Below, piece after piece: positions 1 through 10,360 of a stretch of 64,000 nt of DNA. The DNA is from Tritrichomonas musculus. Its lineage: Eukaryota > Parabasalia > Tritrichomonadida > Tritrichomonadidae. The stretch lies in contig JAPFFF010000002.1 in the NCBI GenBank assembly GCA_039105265.1, forward strand, positions 6,820,001 to 6,884,000. The letters are read 5' to 3'. The translations under genes and the position numbers were made by a program. Each line of letters starts with the position of its first letter. Position 1 is the stretch's first letter. The notes beneath the pieces are model-generated. The model was not told where the DNA came from. It searched no databases and saw only the letters and a list, made by a program, of their open reading frames with translations.

Positions 1-1942
1 AAACAACAACTGGTTCAGGAAAAATAACACAAACCTCATTTGCTGCGAGAGATTTTGTAGACAAAGTAAAAGTTTTCTCATCACAAGATAAAATTATCTC
101 ATCAATGAAATGACTATTCAAATTATTATTATTATCATTTTCTGTTTTATTTGATTCATTTGATAAGAATTGATAGAATCCAATGTGTTGCTGATCTAAT
201 ACAAATCTTTTCCTTCTAAAACTGTCAGAATTCAGCCAATCAAAAATGTTTTGTTGTCTTTTTCGGTCAAACATAATGCTATTTATTTGTCTCCAAACAA
301 TGTTGACAACATCATTGTTAATTTCAATGTCTTCATCATTTTTATCAGGAATGAAGAAGTTCTTTATTAAATAGCTTCTGTTAGCCGATGTGTTGGCATA
401 CATTTTCGAAGCAATATCACCAGATCTTGTGAATGTTTTGCATAAAAAGTTTATCACTGATGGTTGAAGAAAACTAAAAGGTTCATTCCAAGAAGATGAA
501 GAATTTCTCCTTAAAGAACGACCATAATCATTTGCATATTTTGCAGTCAAAATAACTCCAAGAGCAAAAGTTGTTGCATTTGTTCTATCAAGAGAATCGG
601 CACAATTAAACCTATACACAATATTTTGATGATCAATAATTTCATCATCTTCATTAATTTCAGTAAAATGAACAGATTGAATTTCATCAATCATTTGATT
701 AATGAAATATTGAATCACGTTATCCGAATCGATTTCATCAAAATTAAATCTAGTAAAAACAATATTAAAGCTATCATTATCATTCGTCATAATATGACCA
801 AAACTTTGATTTAACTTGTTGATTGAATCTTCATAGGCGTCGTTTATTTCCTTTTCAGAACCATCGTTTTTCAAAAGTGATATCACGTGGCATTTTTTAA
901 CATCAAATCTCACAAAAATATCTTGCAAAAAATAAAAGTGCGTCTTGCCATATGAAGACGATTCATTTGCTTCTTTATTCACGATATTTTTCGCTGTAAA
1001 TAACGTGGCATCTGTTCCCCAAAAAATCGGAGGACTTCCTCTTCGCCAAGTATGAGCGAAATAGTGATTTTGATCTTTAACGAATATTAATTCACACTCA
1101 CATTCATTTGCAGGTTCTTGATCATCATTGTTCATGCCACGTGCCAAATAACGTGTCCCTGAATTTGATGAAGATCTCTTCAAAACAAAGACGATATTAT
1201 CAGAGAAACAAGTCCGACAATCATTCATTGAAAAAACAGTCCCTTGAAGAATAACAACACAACTTTGTATCGCGCCAACATCCTCAAATATTTTTATAAA
1301 ACGTTTATTCCAACAGAAAAAGTTGTTGCTGTTAATTCGATCTCGCGGATACGGAAAAGGAGAACAAATGTCAAGCGTGGGACTAAAAAAATGATTCTCA
1401 TTCACTTCGAAGTCTAAAAAATCAGGTTTTTTGTTTTCAATTGAATTTTGGTCATCAAAAGGAAACGTTCTATGGCACCCTTTTTGATCCCATGAAATAA
1501 CATGCACATTTGTCTTCTTTATCTTGTAAATTGGCTGATTAAAAATGACTGAAACTTCTTCTTTCTCTTTAATTGTGAGAATGTAGAGTGATTTATCGTC
1601 AACAGTGGCCCCAATTAAATGCGTGCCTAAAAAAATCGGTATTGCTGACTTCAGTTTGTGGATGGATGAGAGTTTTTCATAAGCTTTCTTCGGAGATGGG
1701 AAAAGATCAACATTAGGGAGGCCATAAAAACATATTCCACCAGTGGTCATATCAATGGTGAAAACATATGTCGTTTCGTCATTTGAAAAATCTTTCATCG
1801 AAAAAATTGAGTTTCCGAATTTAATACCTGAATTAAAAAAATATTTATCATTTTCAATACTGGGCGTCTTTTCAATATGAACAACAAGATATGATATTTC
1901 TGAATTTTCTACTTCATAAAGATATACTCCAGATTGATACAT
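1..1942 (-). CDS. SAC-domain phosphoinositide phosphatase, C-terminus beyond the window
   Basis: The frame is open from an ATG at 1942 down to base 2, so 647 residues are visible and the C-terminus lies outside the window. The protein reads RFNCADSLDRTN at 578-613, which is the SAC-family catalytic signature (RxNCxDxLDRTN, the CX5R phosphatase loop), about residues 444-455. SAC phosphatases remove phosphates from phosphoinositides on membranes and act in trafficking. The N-terminal 400 residues look like the usual SAC N-lobe and catalytic core. No signal peptide or membrane segment is visible in the part seen, so I cannot tell a Sac1-type (C-terminal membrane anchor) from a Fig4/Sac3-type or synaptojanin-type protein. 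The second D/C position of the loop is Ser where many homologues have Cys. I am confident of the family, not of the subclass. Confidence 0.88.
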   Translation of the reverse strand, partial: MYQSGVYLYEVENSEISYLVVHIEKTPSIENDKYFFNSGIKFGNSIFSMKDFSNDETTYVFTIDMTTGGICFYGLPNVDLFPSPKKAYEKLSSIHKLKSAIPIFLGTHLIGATVDDKSLYILTIKEKEEVSVIFNQPIYKIKKTNVHVISWDQKGCHRTFPFDDQNSIENKKPDFLDFEVNENHFFSPTLDICSPFPYPRDRINSNNFFCWNKRFIKIFEDVGAIQSCVVILQGTVFSMNDCRTCFSDNIVFVLKRSSSNSGTRYLARGMNNDDQEPANECECELIFVKDQNHYFAHTWRRGSPPIFWGTDATLFTAKNIVNKEANESSSYGKTHFYFLQDIFVRFDVKKCHVISLLKNDGSEKEINDAYEDSINKLNQSFGHIMTNDNDSFNIVFTRFNFDEIDSDNVIQYFINQMIDEIQSVHFTEINEDDEIIDHQNIVYRFNCADSLDRTNATTFALGVILTAKYANDYGRSLRRNSSSSWNEPFSFLQPSVINFLCKTFTRSGDIASKMYANTSANRSYLIKNFFIPDKNDEDIEINNDVVNIVWRQINSIMFDRKRQQNIFDWLNSDSFRRKRFVLDQQHIGFYQFLSNESNKTENDNNNNLNSHFIDEIILSCDEKTFTLSTKSLAANEVCVIFPEPVVV

Positions 1943-2127
1943 AAATTTGTTTAAATTTTCCTTTTTTCATAAAATTGACCTGCTTTGTTGAATATTTATT
2001 TATATTCAAAAACTAAAATATCTTAGCAAATATTTAATTAATTGTAAAATTTATTTGTTTAAAAAAATAATGAAACATTGTTTAATCCAAAAAATGAATT
2101 TTTTTTGAATGATGCAATTTTTATTAA
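1943..2127. other. AT-rich spacer upstream of the SAC gene
   Basis: Very AT-rich, with no open frame or RNA-like structure. It must hold the promoter of the minus-strand SAC gene; no convincing initiator stands out. It ends at the TTAA that flanks the next element. Confidence 0.5.
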
Positions 2128-3249
2128 GGGTAGGCTGACATGATCAAACTTTTTGAAAAGCTTATTTTCACTGAGTTCATACAAAAATCATTCCTTGTGG
2201 AGAATTTGCATTTATCAAAAATTAGTTAAATAATATTTAACATAAATATATATAAACAATTATAAATAAACCATTTTTTATATATCTGAAATATATGATG
2301 CGATATAAAGATTCATATTTTCAATCAACAAATAAAAAATTTCTGAAATTATTCTATTAAAGGAAAAATATTTAAATATTGGTGTACACGTAATATTTAT
2401 AATATATAAATATTATTATATTTTTTAGTTTATATATATTTAATATATATGATTTAGATTTACAAAATATAAATCATTTTTTGAAATAAAATATAATTAT
2501 ATGATAAATTAATTTTCAATAGATATTGAAATATTTTCTTTTAGCTGGAAAATTGATATCTTCGAATAATTTAAATATTTTAATTATTATATTTCCTTTT
2601 ATATTACAATGATTGATTAAAATATATAATATAAATATTTTTAATAAAAAATAATTTTATAAAATGATATTCCTAAATAAAATATTCTAAACTCTTATAA
2701 CCATCATTATTTGAGAAAAGATAAAAACGATGGTTCTCAATTTAAAATCTTTTTTTGAATCACATCTAAAGGAACTTTTCAATTAATTTATCAGAAATTA
2801 TGAATAAAAATTGGAAAATATTATTTGGGAATAATAATCATTAATATTAATAGTTGATTTAAAAAATTTAGAAAAAAATTTTTTTACATATGGCCAAAAA
2901 AGTTTTTTTATTTTCTTACAAAAAGTATATATTTATTACCTTCATAACTAATACATTTCAATTTTATGTTTTTTGGAACGATTTTCTTAATTTGGAATAT
3001 TATTTATAATATTATTTTGTGAAATTAGATGGTTTTTTTGACATATTCAGTTAGCTGAAAAACTTTTGAACATTTTTTTTTAGGTTTTGGTCGATTTTTA
3101 TTTTTTGCATTTTGCTTTTAATATCGATCGTTAGAGGCAAATATTTTGGGTATTTGACCTAAACTTTTTCCGAAAGAGCTCCTTTGAAATAAATATTCTA
3201 TGAGTTTATTCAATATTGAAAAGGGAAAAAAAATCATGTCAGTCTACCC
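2128..3249. mobile_element. Non-autonomous DNA element with TTAA target duplication
   Basis: The left end reads GGGTAGGCTGACATGAT and the right end is its reverse complement with one mismatch (ATCATGTCAGTCTACCC). Both ends abut TTAA (2124-2127 and 3250-3253). A TTAA duplication is typical of piggyBac and Kolobok DNA transposons; Kolobok elements are known from Trichomonas. The 1.1-kb interior is AT-rich with no usable reading frame, so this is a MITE-like passenger dependent on a transposase elsewhere. The superfamily assignment is inference. Confidence 0.75.
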
Positions 3250-3680
3250 TTAAAACTACATTATTTTATTATGAAGTAAATTATAAATAAATATTCACCG
3301 ATATTGTTGATAGTTTGTATTTTGTGTGTTTGTTGAAAATATCAGTTCATAACTTGTTGCAGATATTTTGCATTTTGTAAAATTAAATGTCCCACATATC
3401 AACACAGCAAATTCATACTATATATTTATAACCCCATATCACCCATTTGCTATTTTAACGTAAAACCTAATTTAACAAATGCATCATATCATACATTTAT
3501 ATATTATGAACTTGCTGAAGAAAATTTAAAAATAAAGGTAAAAAAGAAATGACAAATGACAAACTAAATTTTAATTTTTATACATTTTAGCAAATACGAT
3601 TATCACAAAAAAAAAAAAAAACTCGATTTAATCTTTTTGATTAAATTTTTCACTGCCTTTGTATGGAGATCATGAAAAAA
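3250..3680. other. Spacer between TTAA element and coiled-coil gene
   Basis: AT-rich sequence with an A-run near 3608-3624 and no supported gene. It contains the 3' flank of the minus-strand gene that ends at 3681. Confidence 0.4.
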
Positions 3681-6125
3681 TTATTCGTCATTCTCTTCAC
3701 TAACATTTGGTATATCAATCATCACGTTGACTTCTTTTCTATCCTCTTCTTCTTCGTTTAAATCAGCTTTTTGCGTATCAGCGTCATTACAAGTGTTTGC
3801 TTCCTCGGCAGCGTCAACCTTCTGTTTTTCGTCCAGCTGTTCTTGAGGTGACATCTGAGGAATTTCGCCATTGTTGCTAGACGGTCTAATATGTCTTGAT
3901 GGGCTTCTGGAAGATGCTCTGCTTTTCTTCTTTGGCGACTTTTTAGTTTCTTTTTTCTGTCCGAAAGTCGACATGTATTCAATGACCTTTGAATTCAGAG
4001 GATCGAAATTTTTCAGAGCGTTTGGGAACTTTTCCTTTTTGAAGGTGAACAAAACCGATGCGTATTCAATAACGGATGGATCATCTTTTTCAGAGACTGC
4101 AACCAAATATTCACACAATTCATCATCGTTGTATTTTTCTTTCAAAAAGTTAATCAAGTCTTTTTTGTTAACCTTGTCGGCTATCTCGTTTGAAATGTTC
4201 TCAATGAGATGCTGATAAACAGCAAGCATAAAGATAGGAAAAGTGACAGGGCTGACACAATACATCGATTCAAAACGACGTCGTTTTTGCTGCGGAATCG
4301 AGTTGATTCCGAAATCTTTGAATTGCGAAGTCAGCAAGGCTGCACGTTTAAAGAGGTCCAGTTTTTCATTCATTGCGGAGATCTTGCTGTAATAAAGGTA
4401 CATGTGATACGGCATCTCATTTGACACAAACATTCGGAATATGTCGGCACTGATGTCAGAGTTACTCAGCTTAGAAACTTGCGCGAGAAACAGCAAAAGT
4501 TGGTCTCCGCTGAAGCACTTTTTGACTATTTCAGATGCACTTCTTGGCTTGTTCAATCCTTTCTTCATCAACTCCATCGATTGCTGATATACAAAAAGCA
4601 TCTGCGATTGGACATCGGGCGCCCCTTTCTTAGGAATTGAGAAGAGATCGGGCGAATCAAGAACGATCTTCATCCAATCATTCGGGTTCTGAAAAGATGA
4701 TCGTAAATCCTTAATTTGCTTCCTCAGCTTGCTCTCTTTCTCTCTGTCGCCCTTTCGGTGCTGAAGGACCCGATCGACATAGAAAATGGAGAACTTTTTG
4801 AATAGGTCGCGGATTTTGCCAGAAAATATGTCAAAAAGCGTCTTCGAGTTGCCGTCTTTAAGGAACATCTTGATCAAACCAATCAGTTTTGAATAATGGA
4901 CGTTCGGGCCTTCAAATGTTGGCACTTCTGGTCGTGGCAGTGTCAGAAAAGTGCCCAATGTTCCGTCATTTTTGGTCATGTTGTCGAGGAACAATGAATT
5001 GAAGTCTAATTTGGTCAGTTCATCGTCCATTATTGCTGTCAAAAATTGGCTACATTGCGTCCATGTCTCCAAAACATCGCCTGGAACAGACGTAAATGTG
5101 GCTTCAAGTGCTTCACTCGGCTTTGATTTTAAGAGATCGTTTATCCTTTCATTGCCGTACGCGATTTTATCATTCAATTGCTCAACCGTTTCTTCGAGGT
5201 TTCGAATATGGACGTTGGCTTCATCGAGCTGATACTTAATTTGAAATTTCTCGTAATGATTCTTTTGGATTTCACTCTGTATTTGCTTCATTTCTCTTTT
5301 TAGTCGATCTTTTTCTGCAACAACTTTTTCATACTCTTTTTGAAGCATTCCTGTTTCGGTTTCTTCGTCTTTAATGCGTTGTGCGCCTATCAAATTCGTG
5401 TACCTTTTATGCTCCGTTTTAACTTGATTGATAAGTAATAAAAAATCTTGCTGAAAAACTTCCATTATCTGTTTCATTATATATGCATTCATGCTAGATT
5501 TTTGAGATTCTTGGCCAATACATTCATCAAATAACGCAAACCAAAGATCTAATTCACTAATCAACCCTTTCATTTGATGTTCATTTAGATTATCTATGGA
5601 ATAATAATGTGGTAAACGATCTTCAACACCTTGAAGAGCTTCATCGAATTGATGCATTAAAAATCTGAAAAATTGGCGTTCAGTAGAAAAATATGATGGG
5701 AATTCTCGCTTCATAAATTTTTTTTCGTCAAATGATTTTTCTTCCATACTTTTTTCGGAAGGAAAAATGCAGCAATTCTGGGATTTCTTATATTGCATTT
5801 CATTAGAATCATTTCTTTCGAGAATTTCAAGAATTAATTTGGTACGATTTTGAGAAATGTTAGGAATTTTATCTGTATTTTCGCTATCTGAAATACTTCG
5901 AAATCGGCCAAGAGGAGAAGAATTTTGTGATCTATGTAAACGAGGAGAAGAAATTTGAGATGGGCTTGCTGGTTCAGCAGGAAGTGGTGGTTTATTTGAA
6001 TTAAGCGATTTTCCTGAAAAACTATTTCTTCTACCTTCTATGAGTGGAATATGATGAAGAGTTTGTGGACTAGTTTCACCTTTTGGAATTGGAATTGATC
6101 GAGAGGGATTAGTTGGTGATGACAT
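3681..6125 (-). CDS. Large coiled-coil protein, function unknown
   Basis: An 814-residue protein from an ATG at 6125. Residues 1-100 are a Ser/Pro-rich, probably disordered and phosphorylatable head. Residues about 140-250 are a helical region rich in aromatic residues. A clear heptad-type coiled coil covers about 255-340 (many KE/RE pairs around EKDRLKREMKQIQSEIQ). A long helical domain follows to about 700, then a basic KKSPKKKSRASSRSPSR stretch and a Glu/Asp-rich tail. There is no signal peptide or membrane helix, so it is probably cytoplasmic or cytoskeletal. I do not recognise a named family; the helical C-terminal domain may be conserved in trichomonads. Base use is less AT-rich than the flanks, as expected for a real gene. 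Confidence 0.85.
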   Translation of the reverse strand: MSSPTNPSRSIPIPKGETSPQTLHHIPLIEGRRNSFSGKSLNSNKPPLPAEPASPSQISSPRLHRSQNSSPLGRFRSISDSENTDKIPNISQNRTKLILEILERNDSNEMQYKKSQNCCIFPSEKSMEEKSFDEKKFMKREFPSYFSTERQFFRFLMHQFDEALQGVEDRLPHYYSIDNLNEHQMKGLISELDLWFALFDECIGQESQKSSMNAYIMKQIMEVFQQDFLLLINQVKTEHKRYTNLIGAQRIKDEETETGMLQKEYEKVVAEKDRLKREMKQIQSEIQKNHYEKFQIKYQLDEANVHIRNLEETVEQLNDKIAYGNERINDLLKSKPSEALEATFTSVPGDVLETWTQCSQFLTAIMDDELTKLDFNSLFLDNMTKNDGTLGTFLTLPRPEVPTFEGPNVHYSKLIGLIKMFLKDGNSKTLFDIFSGKIRDLFKKFSIFYVDRVLQHRKGDREKESKLRKQIKDLRSSFQNPNDWMKIVLDSPDLFSIPKKGAPDVQSQMLFVYQQSMELMKKGLNKPRSASEIVKKCFSGDQLLLFLAQVSKLSNSDISADIFRMFVSNEMPYHMYLYYSKISAMNEKLDLFKRAALLTSQFKDFGINSIPQQKRRRFESMYCVSPVTFPIFMLAVYQHLIENISNEIADKVNKKDLINFLKEKYNDDELCEYLVAVSEKDDPSVIEYASVLFTFKKEKFPNALKNFDPLNSKVIEYMSTFGQKKETKKSPKKKSRASSRSPSRHIRPSSNNGEIPQMSPQEQLDEKQKVDAAEEANTCNDADTQKADLNEEEEDRKEVNVMIDIPNVSEENDE

Positions 6126-7066
6126 AATTGAATATAAATTATTTCATTTTTTTCAATTTTTTTTATTCAATCAATTTTGAGATGAATCATTTTTTAACAA
6201 TATTTTTTTCTAATATAAAGATAAAAGAATTTTATAATTAATTTTCATTTATTTATTTTTTATATATATTATATATTCATTAAATGATCATTTAATAATT
6301 TTTTAAAAAAAGATAATTAAATCATAAAAAAATCTGCATTTATTTTATATAATAACTTTTTGATATATCCCAAAATAAAAATGTGAAAGCAATTTCAAAT
6401 GAAAAATAAAATTATCGGTTTTTTATTTAAGATAGTTAAATATATCAATAAGAATATTTTTTAATAAATTTTATCATAAATAATAATAAAATCTTGTTTA
6501 TAAATGCTAATTTATTTCAATTATAAATAAAATAATTAATAATTATTGAGATATTTGTATATGAAGATACAATCAAGAATATTTCCTCAAAAAAGTTATT
6601 TTTAACTTTAGAAAGAGACCGTTTATAAATAATCAATTAAAGCTCAAATTATATATTATATCACGTGGTTCATTCTTCTCTGGAGCCAATTCAAAATATT
6701 GAATTGCTTTTTTCTAATCTTGTTTAATATTCATTCTATTATAATAGGAATTCATCATATGTAAAGTAAAGAATTGCCAATGTTTTTATCATTTCAATGT
6801 TTATCATCATCGCTACAACAATGATAATCCTTATATCACAATTATGAATTAAGTTTTTTCAATTGAATATTATATTACACATTATACATACTCTATTTTA
6901 TTGGTTATTTGAAATGAATATCCTCCCATAAGTTTCGGTGTCCTCTTTCAAATTGGATTTAAAAAAAAAATATTGTGAGCCTCAATTATTGATTAGTTTT
7001 TAAACATAAAATTAAGATATAAAACATTTTTTTTTTTTTTTAATAATAAGTGCATTCACTGATTTT
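6126..7066. other. AT-rich intergenic spacer
   Basis: No gene supported. A stretch near 6526-6556 (ataattaataattattgag) recurs almost identically near 10098-10128, so a short dispersed AT-rich repeat is present. A T-run lies near 7027-7040, just past the RBX1-like gene. Confidence 0.4.
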
Positions 7067-7483
7067 TTAAGCATTTTCCCATCTTAGTCCGCATGATCCA
7101 CTTGGACAATATGGCGAACGTCTGAGCCATCCTTCTAAGCAGTGCCTGTGGAATTTATGTCCGCACATTCCTTCAACAACGGTGCATCTGTTTGTATCTG
7201 TGATTCCTTCTAATTGGCATTTTGTGCATATTTGATCAAGTTGATTACGGCATATTGTGCATTCTGTTACGCCAGTTGATCTAATGACATATACTGGGCA
7301 ATATCTCTTCATTAGAATTTGTGGATTTGGAGCAGCTCCTTCATTTCTGTTTCCTGATTGTATTGTTTCGTCATTTCTCATTCCAGCTACTCTTCTTGTA
7401 GTTGGTCTTTGACCAGCTCTATTAATTCTTGCTGCTGCTTGTTTTCTAACTGGGCTTTGTTGATTTTGATTTTCTTCTGACAT
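7067..7483 (-). CDS. RBX1: RBX1/ROC1-like RING-H2 protein (cullin-RING ligase subunit)
   Basis: A 138-residue protein. Residues 1-55 are basic and disordered. The rest is a complete RING-H2: CTIC, CTKC, then C-x6-C-GHKFHRHC-x3-W, ending CPSGSC. The spacing, with an inserted zinc-binding segment between the first pairs and the W after HxxC, is that of RBX1 and APC11, the catalytic RING subunits of cullin-RING ligases and the anaphase-promoting complex. These recruit a ubiquitin-charged E2. The residues just before the RING (KRYCPVYVIRSTGVTECTIC) resemble the RBX1 strand that enters the cullin. Oddity: RBX1 normally ends its zinc site with Asp, whereas here the tail offers Cys (CPSGSC), closer to APC11. 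The stop overlaps TAAA, the usual trichomonad polyadenylation signal. Confidence 0.82.
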   Translation of the reverse strand: MSEENQNQQSPVRKQAAARINRAGQRPTTRRVAGMRNDETIQSGNRNEGAAPNPQILMKRYCPVYVIRSTGVTECTICRNQLDQICTKCQLEGITDTNRCTVVEGMCGHKFHRHCLEGWLRRSPYCPSGSCGLRWENA

Positions 7484-8045
7484 TCTTCAAACTAAAAAAT
7501 GAACATATTTTAAAAAAAATTTTTAAAATTTTTTTGAAAATTTTAACAGATTTATTTTGTCAAAATAAAAAAATTTTTTGGGAAACTGGACTCTCTCAAA
7601 CTAAAAAATTTTTACTGTGACTTGATGCAAAAGATCGAGGTGATTACTTGATAATAGATCAAAGTTCCTAAAACAGATTTTTAAATCAAAAATTATCCTC
7701 AAATTTTTCAAATCTATCCGACATTCAGAGAAAAATTTTTTAAAAATAAATAAAAGTAAATAGATATATAGTTAAATCAAGCATAATCGAAAATACATTT
7801 GCATATTTTTTTTGGTTGTAGCTTTCTTAATTGGGTTCCAAATAATTATATATATAATATTCAGAAATATTAAATTTTAATCCAATAATTTCTGAATACT
7901 ATCTATAATTCAAAAGTTTCAATCATTAATTTGAATTTTCGTAATCTTCTGTGAAGATGAAATTTTTAATATCTGACGAATCTTCAGTGAAGATAAAAAA
8001 AAAAGAAATATATCATCAATTTAAATCAAAAATAATTTAATAAAG
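7484..8045. other. Intergenic spacer
   Basis: AT-rich with no supported gene. The paired phrases cttctgtgaagat and cttcagtgaagat near 7948 and 7982 form a short local repeat just beyond the BspA gene stop. Confidence 0.35.
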
Positions 8046-9605
8046 TTAAGCAGAGTTTGAATTTTCATTTTGGCTATTATTAATTTTTCGCCTTTTGATA
8101 ATGATTATAGTAATTACAATAACAATTGCAACAAAAGCAACGCATCCGACCACAATACCAGCAATTTGACCCGTATTTAATTTATTTCCACTTTTTCCTT
8201 TTGGCGTGATTAGAGGATCGTTTGAATTAATATAATAAACGTTCTCTAATCCGCAGAAACCGGAAGAAGAAAACTGTGGTGGAACATAAACGTGTATTGA
8301 ACTACTTGAAAATATTTCGCTGGGGCAATTTGGAGAAGACAATCCGTTATAAACAATGGATTGAAAATTTGTATTTGAAAAGCAACGATAGCCAATTGAA
8401 GTCACGCTTTTTGGCAACTCTAAAGTATCGCTTAAACTTGAGCAATTAACAAACGATTCGTTTGCCAACGTTTGAATGCTGCTGCCCAAGGACAAAGATT
8501 TAATTTTTCTGCAGTTTGAAAAAGCTCTTTTTTCAATTCTTGTCACAGTGTCGGGAATGACCAACGAACCTTCCAGATTTATGCAATCGTTAAACGACAT
8601 GAATCCAATTGATGTAACTTTGTTACTAAGCTTCAAATTCGACAAATGCTGGCATTTGTTAAAGGCTTGTGTTTCAATCAAAGTTACTGAATCTGGAATC
8701 AATAATTCGCCTTGCAATCCACTGCAGCTGTCAAATGCATTATTCCCAATGATTTGGACATTTGTGCCAAGTGACAACGAGTTGATGTTGCTGCATGAAT
8801 AGAAGGCATAGCTTCGGACTTCTTTAACTGAATTTGGAATTGTTAGTTTTCCGTTTATTTTTTCACAATGTGCAAAAGAATAGTTTCCAATGAACTCGAT
8901 TTGATTTCCGAGAGTTATTGACTGTAATTTGAGGCATCTATAGAAGCAGTAAGGATTTAATTCTTTAACAGATTCTGGAATGATTACGGATTCCAATTCA
9001 AAATTAAAGGAAAATGAATGCATGCCAATGATTGTTAAAGTATTACTCAATGTCAATGCTTTCATTTGTCTGCAATTTGAAAATGCATAAGTTTGTATTT
9101 CGGTTATTGAATTTGGAATTTCTAATTTTTCCAGGCTATCTAAATGGTAAAATGAATATGGTCTTATTAACTGAATGGAGTTGCTAAGTTTTAATTCTGT
9201 TATAGCGCTGCAATATGAAAAAGAATGATTACCCATTTTGGTAACTGAATCTGGAATTGCAATTTGTCCACTAATTTTTGAACAATGTGAAAATGAATTG
9301 CTTCCAATACTTTCTATCTGATTTCCTATTATCAGCCCAGTCAATTTTGAACAACGATTAAATGCATAATCACCGATTGTTTTAACAGAGTTCGGGATTG
9401 TGAGTGTGCCTGCTAAATTGGAGCATCCTGAAAAAGCTTTATATGAAATGGTTATTAAAGATTCAGGTAATTTTAAGTTTATTAATGATTTGCAGTTTTC
9501 ATATTCACTTACTTTAATCTCTGTCTCTCCTTCAGGAATAACTATTGTTTCCGTGCATTCCAGGGATAGAGAATAATAGATAAGTATAATGAGTAATTCA
9601 TACAT
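8046..9605 (-). CDS. BspA-like leucine-rich-repeat surface protein, type I membrane
   Basis: 519 residues. A hydrophobic N-terminus (about residues 3-16) serves as signal peptide. Roughly sixteen 23-residue LRR_5/BspA repeats follow, of the form IPxSVTxIGxxAFxxCxxLxxLxL, up to about residue 415. After a Ser/Pro linker, a transmembrane helix (about 472-499, GIVVGCVAFVAIVIVITIII) and a short basic cytoplasmic tail close the protein. BspA-like proteins are a greatly expanded surface family in trichomonads and occur in oral and gut bacteria, where they bind host matrix or other cells. Here the ectodomain would face outward. It is followed upstream on the same strand by a second, much larger family member, so the two form a small local cluster. 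Confidence 0.9.
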   Translation of the reverse strand: MYELLIILIYYSLSLECTETIVIPEGETEIKVSEYENCKSLINLKLPESLITISYKAFSGCSNLAGTLTIPNSVKTIGDYAFNRCSKLTGLIIGNQIESIGSNSFSHCSKISGQIAIPDSVTKMGNHSFSYCSAITELKLSNSIQLIRPYSFYHLDSLEKLEIPNSITEIQTYAFSNCRQMKALTLSNTLTIIGMHSFSFNFELESVIIPESVKELNPYCFYRCLKLQSITLGNQIEFIGNYSFAHCEKINGKLTIPNSVKEVRSYAFYSCSNINSLSLGTNVQIIGNNAFDSCSGLQGELLIPDSVTLIETQAFNKCQHLSNLKLSNKVTSIGFMSFNDCINLEGSLVIPDTVTRIEKRAFSNCRKIKSLSLGSSIQTLANESFVNCSSLSDTLELPKSVTSIGYRCFSNTNFQSIVYNGLSSPNCPSEIFSSSSIHVYVPPQFSSSGFCGLENVYYINSNDPLITPKGKSGNKLNTGQIAGIVVGCVAFVAIVIVITIIIIKRRKINNSQNENSNSA

Positions 9606-9885
9606 TTTAAAATTTAAATAATATATCGTACAAATTGATAAGATTCATTGAAATTTTAAATAGGTTCTCAAAATATGCAATTGTTATAAAAATGATAATT
9701 TTAAAAGACTTCTTTTATTCGTGCAAAATAGATAAAAATAGTTCAAAAAATAATAATAATATTTTAACATCATTACATGTATTTACAATCAAATATTCTC
9801 AATTTTCAAGAAAATTGAGAGGTTTGAATGTCAATAAATTTATTCAAAAAGTGGTAAATTCAATCAGAAAAATACGATATTTTTA

Positions 9886-9918
<33 letters not shown>

Positions 9919-10360
9919 ATTTTCATATTCAGCAATGAATTAAAAAAAATATTTTTACAGCAAAAATATATGAAATTAAAAGGCATTAAGTAATACGTTG
10001 AAAAGATTTTTTTTTAATCATTCATTATATTTTTATCAAATAACATTAGGTAAAAAAATCCTTTATAAAGGTATGAATTGAATGATTAAAAGGTTTAAGT
10101 AAAATAATTAATAATTATTGAGATATTTATAAAAGTATGAATGATTTTCAAAGTATTACAGCAAAAAATAAAGGATTTTTTTATTCAAACTTTTTAAAGT
10201 TCTTATTATTAAAGTGAATCTGATATATTCATATTTGCATATATGAAATTAAAAGGCATTAATAATGAATTATTATTTACTAATAGATGTATTAATAAAA
10301 AAATACAAAAAAAATACTAAGTCACTGCAAATCAGGAAAATAATGAATGATATAGTTCAC
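9606..10360. other. Spacer between two BspA genes, with poly-A run
   Basis: Contains an uninterrupted A-run of about 28 at 9890-9917 and two copies of atatgaaattaaaaggcatta (about 9968 and 10241). No gene supported. Confidence 0.45.
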
